NCBI GenBank assembly: GCA_019677205.1
Contig: JAAMXY010000409.1
Coordinates: 1-17,335 of the forward strand
Reading direction: 5' to 3'
From: Pinguiococcus pyrenoidosus
Lineage: Eukaryota > Sar > Pinguiophyceae > Pinguiochrysidales > Pinguiochrysidaceae
Length of the DNA: 17,335 nt
Positions 10,369-17,335 of this stretch are shown here, one piece after another; within the stretch, counting starts at the first letter, position 1, and each line of letters begins with the position of its first letter. The notes under the pieces are model-generated. The model did no database searches, had not been told where the DNA came from, and saw nothing but the letters and a program-made list of their open reading frames with translations. A program made the position numbers and the translations under genes.

Positions 10369-10471
10369 CGGAAGATCGCTAAAAGTGACGCGGAGGGGTT
10401 CCGCTTCAACCGTGCGCGACACCGGCGCGACACGGCGGGCCACTCGGTGAGAAAAACGCCACAGGAGCCGC
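10369..10471. promoter_or_regulatory. 103-bp divergent promoter between the Rossmann-like and START genes
   Basis: Both genes start from this spacer, which is GC-rich with no TATA-like element. It holds two copies of GCGCGACAC (10414-10422 and 10425-10433), 11 bp apart start to start, or one helical turn. Whether a protein binds them is unknown. Confidence 0.45.
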
Positions 10472-11828
10472 ATGTGGAGTGTCACGAGAGGGGCGGCGGC
10501 CCTATCGGGTCCAGCGGTGCTAGTTTGGGCGCTGCAGCGCCGCTCGTAAGTGAGAACCTTCTGGGGCGGAAGCGGAATCCAGAGTCCTGACGGGGTTTTC
10601 CACGTTGCAGATCCACTTGCGACGCCTCTCGCAGCCCCAGGAGCCACGCGGCCAAGGAGATTCAAGACCGAGGTGCCGTGCAACTTGCCTGTGGAAGCTG
10701 CGAGCTTTGGCCTGATCGCTGTCCTCCTCAGCGGCGGCCATCTGTGAGCGATTCGGCCCCCATCTCGCAGCGGCTGACAAGCCGGAGAACGACCGGCTGG
10801 CATGGGCGCTGAAGCGGCTGGACCAGCAGAGCGGCAAGGCCACTGCAGGACCAGGTGACCGCTATTGCGAGTGCAGGGGGGGAGGCTTTTTTTTTCGGGG
10901 CTGAAACCCCCTAAAATTCGATGACGTTGCAGGACACAAGGCTCGATTGCTCCGAGATGCAAGCGGCCTCTCCTCGTGGATGGACGAGTTTGGCGACATC
11001 ACCATCGTGCAGGCCACGGTGAAGGCGGCGCCTCGAGATGTGGCCACGGCGGTGTGGCATCTGAACGCCAGGAGCAAGTGGGACGCCCGTGTGGAGCGCA
11101 GCGAGGTGCTGGAGACGCCCGAGCTGGAGATGCATGCGGACTCCATGCGGACCATCTACCTGCGCGGCCGGAGCGGCGCCGGCTGGCGCTCCTTTCTTTT
11201 GCGGGATCGCGACGTGGTGTTCACGATGTGTCGGACGCCTGTGGGAGCGCTTGGGAGAGCGGCGAAGGAGTCCTTCGCCTCCGATCTCTATGTGCTCGTC
11301 GACCGCCACGACCTCGTCGCCGACGAACCGGGCTGCACGCGCGCGAGGGTCAATGGTTTGGTGCTCCTGCGGCCCATCGCGGCGGGCACGATGACGCAGG
11401 TGGTCACGGTGACCGAGCTGAAACCTCAGGGCTGGAGTCCCGCTCTTTGGGCGCTCGGCCTGGGATACCCGCGACACATGCACGCGGAGGAGGACCTGAA
11501 GGCGCTGAAGGCGTTCATCGAGGACGTGGTGGACGATGCCCTCAATGCGAAGAATGAAGCGGAGACCAGCGCGGCGATGGAGCGCCTCAAAGGAGAAGGC
11601 GGCGAGCACGAATCCGCCAGCCTGGTGAACGCGGTTGGCTCCTTCGTCTCGCACGAGGAGCTCCGCGCCCTGCGCGAGACGCTCCGTGCCAAGCGCGGCA
11701 AGATCATTGCCGAAGAAAAGAGCCTCGGCCTCGACTTGACGGATCTCAAGAAGCAGATAGATCGGGATCTCCGGACGGTCGAACGGCGGCTGCGCACCGG
11801 TCGACGACGAACGTCCAAGTCGACCTAG
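10472..11828 (+). CDS. START-domain lipid-binding protein
   Basis: Exons 10472-10545, 10611-10672, 10732-10854 and 10933-11828 join to 384 residues, with phases agreeing at every junction; introns are 65, 59 and 78 nt. The N-terminus (MWSVTRGAAALSGPAVLVWA, 1-20) is a short basic/hydrophobic leader that could target mitochondrion or plastid or anchor the protein. Residues 40-105 are helical and charged. The START domain spans about 105-290: ITIVQATVKAAPRDVATAVW, then the signature SKWDARVERSEVLE (134-147), SFLLRDRDVVF, and a C-terminal helix AEEDLKALKAFIEDVVDDAL. START domains hold a lipid or sterol in a deep pocket and move or sense it; the ligand cannot be told. Residues 325-384 are a basic coiled-coil-like tail (KRGKIIAEEKSLGLDLTDLK). 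The stop codon lies in a short direct duplication. Confidence 0.83.
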
Positions 11829-11853
11829 CGTTCTTGGACCTAGCGTTCTTGGG
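11824..11853. repeat. 15-bp direct duplication covering the START-gene stop codon
   Basis: ACCTAGCGTTCTTGG occurs twice back to back (11824-11838 and 11839-11853). The first copy contains the TAG stop of the START gene (11826-11828). Confidence 0.92.
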
Positions 11854-12310
11854 CTTTCCACGCTTCCAACGGATTCAAATCCTTCGTCTGCCAGCTTTGC
11901 CCTTCTTTCAGAGACCATCGCAGAGCGAAAGGTGATTCCAAGGCCACAGAGCAGCACACAACAAAATTTCGATTGCGTTTCGGAGCAGCGGGTGCGAGGC
12001 GCTTCTAAAAGCTTCCCGGAACGCGGGGTTTCTGTCGACGCGCACACACTCCACAAGCATCTCCCGAAGAGCGATCAAGTATCGAGCCCCTCTTGCTACT
12101 AAAGCTCTCGAAAACGTCTCCCTACAGATCGCGGATCTGCCTTTTCTCGATGCCCTCCCGGCTATCTCACTCTCACGTCCTTGAATGGAAGTCTCAGTTT
12201 CTCTCCGCGGAATTGCCCATCTCCTTCTCGAACAGGTCTTCACCGCCTTTTCTTCCTATCTCCCCATCTCTTTGTCGGACGTCATCGCCACTTCATATCC
12301 GTTTCTGCAC
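11829..12310. other. Tail-to-tail spacer, no gene found
   Basis: This 482-bp stretch lies between the stops of the START gene and the zinc-finger gene. It is pyrimidine-rich on the + strand toward 12100-12300 and shows no convincing coding frame or RNA gene. Confidence 0.6.
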
Positions 12311-12331
12311 CTAGCTTTCCGCAAAAGCTAG
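12311..12331. repeat. 8-bp perfect hairpin across the stop codon of the zinc-finger gene
   Basis: CTAGCTTT (12311-12318) and AAAGCTAG (12324-12331) are exact reverse complements with a 5-nt loop. The minus-strand TAG stop is in the hairpin. It could fold in RNA, but the stem is short and half coding. Confidence 0.6.
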
Positions 12332-14107
12332 CGACGAGCTAGCGCCATCGAGGAGGAGATGATCCGAGTGCTGCGCCTCATCCTTAGCAAGGCCGGGCGC
12401 GCACGGGGAAGGAAACAGCAGCTGATCCATGCAGCCTTCCCCTCGGTCCTCCACGCCCTGAAGGTCGTACACGGGATCCTGCTCTTCTCGTTGCAAGCAC
12501 TCTTGGAAGCAGTCCTTCAGCTGCTGTATGGCCTCTCTCGGTGGAGTGCTCTTGCCATGCGCTTCATCTCTCACGTTGTCGCCGAACGTTGCACGCGCAT
12601 CTTTCAGCGGAGTGATCTCTATCAGGGCCGAGTACATGTCCTCTGACAGCGGAGAGGTGTCAAAGACGCTCAAGAAGCCGTCAGAACCGTCAGGGGTGCG
12701 CAACGAGCTTCGAAGCTTGTGCCGATCCTGGCGAGGGGTTGTGAAGGACTCTTCCGCAGCGAGCGTTTGGCTCCCATCCGAGAGCAGGGTTGCACTGTTG
12801 AACTCGCAGTTCTGCCGTCGCTCTTCCGTCCCGGTCGGTCCCGGTTCAGTGCCCATGAGCTCGCCCAGAGCAGGGACGGCTGTGCCCTTTCCCTTGCGAC
12901 TGTACTTGCCGGATCCGGCGCGCTTCTGGCTTTGCCGTTTCCGTTTCGACAACCCGCGCGATGCCTTCCTCTTCCTGTTGCCCCCTGAGCGCTCTCGAGC
13001 ACGTTTCTTGTCGCTTCTCCTCGCCGGCTTTTTCTCTTGGTTCCCCTTCTTGTCGGTGCTCCCCTTGTCGTCACCTGCTTTTAGCTCACACTCCATCGGG
13101 CTTCGCGTTTTCCCCGAAGTGCTTGGGGTCTTGTCTCTCGAGATGGTACTCCAAAGCATTCGCTGCCTGCGAAGCTCCAGTCGCTGTGCGCGGCTCAGCT
13201 GCGCGTGCGTGGGGCTGCAGTCGGCCTCCACGTTTTCGTCAAGTATCTGTGCAGCACTCTCGCGGTGGGGTGTGCCGGTGGCGGCCGCGTTCGCAGCCTT
13301 GCCGATGCCCGCAGCCGGGACCTCCATGTTGGCCTCGAAGGGACATGAGGCGAGGGTTATGTGTTTCCGACGGGTCGGTATCACGTTTCCAATGCCTCCG
13401 CAGATCTCAAAGTTGGGGCAAACTTTGCGGTGGCCGGGGCGCCCTGTGCTCGCTTGCGCGGTCAGCGGAGGCCCGAGAACCCGCTTGCCTCTCCCTTCCG
13501 AACTGCCTGGGCAGGGCTGATACGGCACCCGCACCTCGCTTGCTTCGGCTGTCTCGTCCATTGCCATTTCGGCAAAATCCGTACTTTCCGCTTTCGTGGC
13601 CATGGTCAGACGCATGCTAGTCTCCATTTCTGGCGCGGCGCCTTCCATGTCTTCGCCGTTGCACACGCCACAGAACTCAGCTTCAAGTGGACAGAGCTCC
13701 CGTAGACAGTGCAGCTGGGCAACGCCATCCGCGCTGCCTTGCGAGAGGCAGCGAACGTGATTCGGGCAGCAGCTCATAGCTGGGCACGCTTTGGTACTGC
13801 TGTGGCTCAAGATGCGCGCGTGCCTACGGTGGCCTAGTCCGCCACAGATGTCGAAGTTCTTGCAGCGCCGCTTCTGCTTCTGCTTCTGCTTCGGAGTGGA
13901 CAGCAAGATCTCCATGGCCTCGGCCGAGAAGATCTGCTCCGGCGCAGACGAGAGGCTTCGCCGCAGTTGGCACAGACGGTCAAACAATTTGGAGCTCGGC
14001 GCCTCGAGCTGAAAAAGGCGCTTGGTCTCCATGAGCAGCATCGGCCCTTCCAAGTGGCCGAAGAGGACCAGACCGCCGAGCAGACACTCATCGGTGCGCG
14101 CGTCCAT
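12311..14107 (-). CDS. Nuclear-type protein with two Myt1-like CCHHC zinc fingers
   Basis: A single uninterrupted frame of 598 residues starts at ATG 14107-14105 and ends at TAG 12311-12313. Finger 1 is at 82-109: C82-x5-C88-x4-H93-x8-H102-x5-C108-Pro. Finger 2 is at 230-256: C230-x5-C236-x4-N241-x7-H249-x5-C255-Pro. Both share CxNF[DE]ICGG[LI]G. The spacing nearly matches the Myt1/NZF (zf-C2HC) fingers, C-x4-C-x4-H-x7-H-x5-C-Pro, also found in HBO1/MOZ-type acetyltransferases and L3MBTL proteins. Finger 2 has Asn in place of the first His. Between the fingers lies another Cys-rich stretch (113-149). Residues 343-408 are strongly basic (Lys/Arg/Ser), as in nuclear DNA- or RNA-binding tails. 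The N-terminal 80 residues look helical and end in a KQKQKQK run. A role in chromatin or transcription is inferred. An extra 5' exon cannot be excluded. Confidence 0.75.
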   Translation of the reverse strand: MDARTDECLLGGLVLFGHLEGPMLLMETKRLFQLEAPSSKLFDRLCQLRRSLSSAPEQIFSAEAMEILLSTPKQKQKQKRRCKNFDICGGLGHRRHARILSHSSTKACPAMSCCPNHVRCLSQGSADGVAQLHCLRELCPLEAEFCGVCNGEDMEGAAPEMETSMRLTMATKAESTDFAEMAMDETAEASEVRVPYQPCPGSSEGRGKRVLGPPLTAQASTGRPGHRKVCPNFEICGGIGNVIPTRRKHITLASCPFEANMEVPAAGIGKAANAAATGTPHRESAAQILDENVEADCSPTHAQLSRAQRLELRRQRMLWSTISRDKTPSTSGKTRSPMECELKAGDDKGSTDKKGNQEKKPARRSDKKRARERSGGNRKRKASRGLSKRKRQSQKRAGSGKYSRKGKGTAVPALGELMGTEPGPTGTEERRQNCEFNSATLLSDGSQTLAAEESFTTPRQDRHKLRSSLRTPDGSDGFLSVFDTSPLSEDMYSALIEITPLKDARATFGDNVRDEAHGKSTPPREAIQQLKDCFQECLQREEQDPVYDLQGVEDRGEGCMDQLLFPSPCAPGLAKDEAQHSDHLLLDGASSSLAFAES

Positions 14108-14507
14108 GTTGGCCGCGGCTTCGCTGCTTTTGGCGCTGCGGACGAAACTTCAAAAAGCTCTCGTTGGCGAAAATGGCGGGAAGATTTCCTCGGACCCAAC
14201 GGACAATTGTCAGCTGATCCAGGCGCCTAAGACTCAGAGGTTGCGTCGTGTGTGTTTCACATCTCTCTGAACGTCCCACTGCAATTGGGCGTTCTGATTG
14301 GCGCGCATCCCAGATTTTCAAGTATGATCTGTACTGTTGATCGTCGCGACTTCGGCGGCGTCTGCGGAAAGAAGCATTTTGAAAATGCTTTAAATTAGCA
14401 GCATCCTACTGGATCCGAAGCTGTACGTCGTACCTTTTCCCTCCATCTTCCCTGTCCGCCAACGGCCAAATCTCCGCCATCCGTTGTCCGACGCTTCTCC
14501 CTGAACG
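14108..14507. promoter_or_regulatory. Divergent promoter region of the zinc-finger and eL29 genes
   Basis: This 400-bp spacer separates two start codons on opposite strands. It contains an inverted CCAAT-type sequence (CTGATTGG, about 14294-14301). No clear TATA box is present. Both transcripts must begin here. Confidence 0.45.
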
Positions 14508-15123
14508 ATGGTGAAGGTGGGTGATGATCGGCGGCGGCATCGCTGTCTGGACGACAGCCACCAACGCGGGGCCTGACCCCTTTCCTGGCCTCTTCTACAG
14601 CAAAAGCACCACACAGCGCGGAACCAAACCTTCAAGGCGCACCGGAATGGGATCAAGAAGGCGCGCAAGGGCCTCAAGATGTCCATGAAGGGGGTACGTG
14701 GGCCGCGGCTACTGAATTTCCCAACGCGGAGTGGATTGGAAGTTCCCAACGTCGTCCGCCAACACTCTCTTTGCCTGGTATATAGATGGACCCAAAGTTC
14801 CTGCGGAACCTTCGCTTCGCCAAGAAATACAATAAGAAGGCGCCCAAGGAGGTGGAATTGGATGGGGTGTACAAATTGGGGCGCCGGTGATGTAGCGTTC
14901 ACGGCGCAGCTCCGACGAGGGTTTCTAACCGTTGGCCTGGTGCACGGATCACAGGAATAGCGAGGGCTCTTCTCCAGTCGCGGGCGCAACTCCGGAGGAA
15001 ATCGAGAAGTACGAGCGCAAGCAGGAGCTGTACGGGGACCAGGATGTCCAGGCGGTGATGGCGGAGGCCACCTCAAGCTCGAAGAGCCGCGCGAAGCTCA
15101 AGCCGACGGGCGAGGAGGAGTAG
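14508..15123 (+). CDS. 60S ribosomal protein eL29 with C-terminal extension
   Basis: Exons 14508-14516, 14601-14693, 14786-14886 and 14955-15123 give 123 residues. The first exon codes only Met-Val-Lys; introns are 84, 92 and 68 nt, and the last has a strong TTCTAAC branch-like site. Residues 1-50 are plainly eL29: KHHTARNQTFKAHRNGIKK followed by MDPKFLRNLRFAKKYN. eL29 is a small basic protein on the surface of the large ribosomal subunit. The core usually ends soon after this block. Here it continues as KKAPKEVELDGVYKLGRR and then a separate exon (NSEGSSPVAG...LKPTGEEE, residues 69-123) of mixed acidic/basic, helix-prone sequence. Without the last splice the frame would stop at TGA 14888-14890, giving 68 residues, so two forms are possible. 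Confidence 0.88.
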
Positions 15124-15606
15124 ATCGGCTGCAGATGTTGAGTGACAGCTGGTTCCTCGTCCCTTCGCCAAGGCAGCTGCCCTGTCTGTCGCTCGTGATG
15201 ACAAGCAAAGATCTTATTACCCATCGATGCATCTGACCTGTCCACGAGCTTCTGCGGGTGTTGACAAGTTTCTGGCTTTGATGGAGGAAGCAGGCAGCCC
15301 TCGCCCCGCCACCCCCCTAAGAAGCAAACGAAGCCGACGCGGAGCAAGCGCGAGGCGAACGAGGGATTGGCAAGCGGAGCTCCTTTAGTGTCTTTACTTT
15401 TACACTTCCGTGCACACTGCTTGTGGACTCGCAGTGAACTCGCAGTGGTCTCGCAAGGACGACGAAGCGGGCGACGCAGCGGAGGACAACGCAAGGACGG
15501 AACGGTGGCCGAACTTCAGAAGGCGTCAGCCGGTTCCGCGGTCTCTCTTGGTCGAGTCCAACCCGCTTTCCAAGAAGCCTCACGCTACGAGCGGCCGCGT
15601 TGCTGG
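15124..15606. other. Tail-to-tail spacer, no gene found
   Basis: This 483-bp stretch lies between the stops of the eL29 and DUF3228 genes. Open minus-strand frames cross it, but they are continuations of unspliced reading and lack family motifs. Nothing else is evident. Confidence 0.6.
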
Positions 15607-16411
15607 CTACTCCACGACTTTGATCGGCGCATTCTTCGACCAGAAAGCGACAGACTTGTCGTACTCCTCCCGGACAAGCTCCACGCCGCTTCCACCCTAG
15701 CATTGGGGGAAAAGAGCAACGAGCATCGATGGTGACTCCCTGGCGGCTGCCTCCTCCTCCTCCTCCTCCTCCTCCTATTCGGACAACACAGACGCAACGT
15801 ACCTGTTCCCGCCCCAACGCATTGCGCATCATGGTGATGGGCTGCATGGGCAGCTCATGGTCCACGTCCTGTGCCTTCACGCTGATGATCCCCCACGGAG
15901 CGTCCGTCACCGGCGCTTCCCTTCCCATGTCCGCCGCCTCCTTGGCGATCTGCTCTCGCGAGTACAGGATAATGTCCAGCCAGGTGCACTCCGGCACCTC
16001 GCCGATGGCATCGAGCGGGAAGTAGCGGCTGAGCACCGGCAGCTCCTGCGGCGTCCTGGCCTCGTAGGCGCTGCGAAGCAGCGCTTCGTTCTCGGGAGTG
16101 ATCTCCAAGGTGCTCTTCCTGACGCCGGCGAAATTGGGAACGAACAGGTGCTTGCAGAAGGGGGCATAGCCGTCCACCAGGGCCTTCCCTCCCTTCTCAT
16201 AGTGCTCATTCACCAGCGCCTCGAACTGCTGCGGGTCGAACAGCACCTTGGTGCCCGTGTAGGAGGGGTCCACATCATTGAACTGGCGCATGCAGAAGTC
16301 GTCCAGCACCAGCTCGTGCGCCCGCAGGGCCGTGGAGGCCATTCTCAGTGCCGACGCAGTGGTGGACACGCAGAGCCAGGCCAGAGAGCGGCGTCCAAGG
16401 ACCCTGCGCAT
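15607..16411 (-). CDS. DUF3228 family protein
   Basis: Minus-strand exons 16411-15803 and 15696-15607 join at phase 0 (CAG|GTACGT ... GCTAG|GGT) into 232 residues. The core reads as this conserved family of unknown function: VDGYAPFCKHLFVPNF (79-94), EITPENEALLRSAYEART (103-120), WLDIILYSREQI (144-155), PWGIISVKAQDVDHELPMQP (172-191) and ITMMRNALG. The short second exon supplies the expected ending GGSGVELVREEYDKSVAFWS. The family occurs in plants, algae and flagellates; no reaction is known to me. Residues 1-23 could be a targeting leader, or translation may start at Met24 (16342). The intron holds a GGA repeat. The gene diverges from the phosphatase-like gene with only 56 bp between start codons. 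Confidence 0.85.
15750..15776. repeat. CCT trinucleotide microsatellite in the DUF3228 intron
   Basis: Nine CCT units lie on the + strand, GGA on the transcribed strand, inside the 106-nt intron 15697-15802. Read through, they would code for a run of Gly or Arg, which the family lacks. Confidence 0.92.
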
Positions 16412-16467
16412 GAGGCTCTGGCGGCGTTGGTACCGGTCTATATGATCGCCTTTATGGTTTGAGCGGG
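16412..16467. promoter_or_regulatory. 56-bp divergent spacer between the DUF3228 and phosphatase-like genes
   Basis: The two start codons face away from each other across 56 bp, which contain a TATA-like CTATATGA at 16438-16445. If both chosen starts are right, promoters and 5' UTRs must overlap the opposite gene. Using the second Met of the DUF3228 protein would widen the gap to about 125 bp. Confidence 0.45.
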
Positions 16468-17335
16468 ATGTCGATAGATAGTCGTACGACAACGGTGAAT
16501 CTTGCGGCACAAACGGCACACGATCAGCTGATGCGCCGCGAGCGCCGCCTTCGACGCCTCATCGCTGCACTTTCGTTTGCCATGGGAATCCTGGCATCGC
16601 AACCGGAGGCGCCTCATGAGGCTTCCGAGGCCCAGGAACACAACAAGAAGCTGCGGGGCCTGGAAAACTTCTTAGAAGGTATCTACGGCTTCAATCCTTG
16701 TAGCGAAGGGGGGGGCGCGACACCTCAGCGCCGTGGTAATATAGGGAAGCTGACTATCGAGGCGGTGGCGGCGAGGCCGGGAGATCCGCTCCCGCCAGGG
16801 TCGAAAAGGTGCCTTGGCTCCCTTGGCAGTGACGTTGCAGTTTTGCTCCGTCTCACCCTTAAGCGCCACAGGGTGCACTTCATTCGGCATGGAGAGGGCT
16901 ATCACAATGTTCACGGAGCTGAGTGGAAGCGGCTGAAGAAGAAGGGGAACCCCTACACGGACCACGAGTGCCCCATCGACCCGGCGCTGACCCCCAAGGT
17001 ACCCGAGGCCCGTTGACGATCCGTCACTGGGTGCGAACCTGAGATCTCAACCCCCCTTTCTGCAGGGCCAAGCACAAGCTGAAGAGCTCGGCGACTTCGT
17101 GAAGGCGGAGTTTCCAGACGGAGAGCCACAGTTCGTCTACACGTCCCCGATGCGACGGGCAGTCATGACGGCCTTGGGTGCTTTTGGGGATCGAGTGGAA
17201 AATGCGGTCGGTGACTTCCCAATGCCACTCGTGATCCCTCCAGAAGCTTATGTGATCGTTTTCTTCCTTGCCCTAGGGTCTACCGATCGTGGCGACCGAC
17301 CTTGCACATGAGCAGGGAGGCCTTCATCGTGGCGA
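16468..17335 (+). CDS. Histidine phosphatase (phosphoglycerate-mutase-like), 5' part, runs off window
   Basis: The model uses exons 16468-16678, 16841-16998, 17066-17194 and 17277 onward. After a charged N-terminal helix (residues 1-70, RRERRLRRLIAALS...) comes the catalytic strand and loop VHFIRHGEGYHNV, the RHG motif whose His takes the phosphate. Then follow DPALTPKGQAQAEELGDFVK and FVYTSPMRRAVMTALGAF, the second-site Arg region, and GLPIVATDLAHEQGGLHRG at the edge. The insertion between the RHG motif and the LTPKG block resembles the plant phosphoglycerate-mutase-like proteins. The family removes or moves phosphate groups; the substrate is unknown. The first intron (162 nt) has no stop and keeps frame, so it may instead be coding. 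The last donor is uncertain: GTGGAA at 17195 (82-nt intron) fits better than GTGATC at 17231 (46 nt). Confidence 0.78.

Noticed and set aside
10369-10962. Minus-strand frame that extends the Rossmann-like gene about 200 codons upstream
   Set aside because: It is antisense to exons 1 to 3 of the START gene, starts with a non-ATG codon, and precedes an ATG that opens a signal-like segment. GC-rich coding DNA often leaves the opposite strand open.
10911-12056. 381-codon minus-strand open frame opposite the START gene
   Set aside because: It mirrors the START coding exon and has no motif of its own; it is a shadow of GC-rich codon use.
12528-13620. Long plus-strand frames of 219 and 330 codons opposite the zinc-finger gene
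   Set aside because: They read as Ser/Cys/Arg/Pro-rich shadow sequence, while the minus frame has structured zinc fingers and a basic domain.
14949-15494. 181-codon minus-strand frame across the eL29 last exon and spacer
   Set aside because: It overlaps the eL29 exon in antisense and has no family features.
15317-15800. Continuation of the DUF3228 frame through the intron with a poly-Gly run
   Set aside because: The Gly run is the GGA microsatellite in the intron. Splicing at 15803/15696 restores the known family ending and a stop at 15607.

Overview
This is nuclear DNA of a microbial eukaryote. The genes are protein coding and split by many short GT-AG introns, mostly 59 to 84 nt and often with a CTAAC or CTGAC branch-like motif. 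The families are eukaryotic: katanin p60, a three-repeat Myb, ribosomal protein eL29, a START-domain protein and a DUF3228 protein. The MATE transporter begins with a hydrophobic signal-like segment followed by a basic, Ser/Arg-rich stretch. That is the two-part presequence expected in algae with a complex (secondary) plastid, so such an alga is my best guess. The exact lineage cannot be fixed from this window. No tRNA, rRNA, CRISPR array, transposase or prokaryote-style operon was seen.

Layout, left to right: (1) 3' end of a katanin p60 AAA ATPase, +, to 770; (2) a small four-helix membrane protein, -, 821-1628; (3) plastid-type MATE transporter, +, 2009-3670; (4) a 761-bp tail-to-tail spacer; (5) a three-repeat Myb protein with a long Pro/Tyr/Asn-rich tail, -, 4432-6985; (6) about 1.67 kb with no gene I can establish; (7) a Rossmann-like orphan with three exons, -, 8656-10368; (8) a START-domain protein, +, 10472-11828; (9) a protein with two Myt1-like CCHHC zinc fingers, -, 12311-14107; (10) ribosomal protein eL29 with an acidic/basic tail, +, 14508-15123; (11) a DUF3228 protein, -, 15607-16411; (12) the 5' part of a histidine-phosphatase (phosphoglycerate-mutase-like) gene, +, 16468 to the window edge.

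The strand order is + - + - - + - + - +, almost strictly alternating. Neighbours therefore pair head to head over short shared promoters (56, 103, about 380 and about 400 bp) and tail to tail (50, 482, 483 and 761 bp). The genes do not form one pathway; they look like ordinary housekeeping and regulatory genes packed tightly. Exon models were joined by hand from splice signals, reading-frame continuity and family resemblance. Every complete model has a coding length divisible by three.

The most interesting items are the two Myt1-like zinc fingers in a protist protein, the alternating gene order with very short divergent spacers, two unrelated 8-bp tandem repeats that both lie inside introns, and the eL29 tail carried on its own exon.
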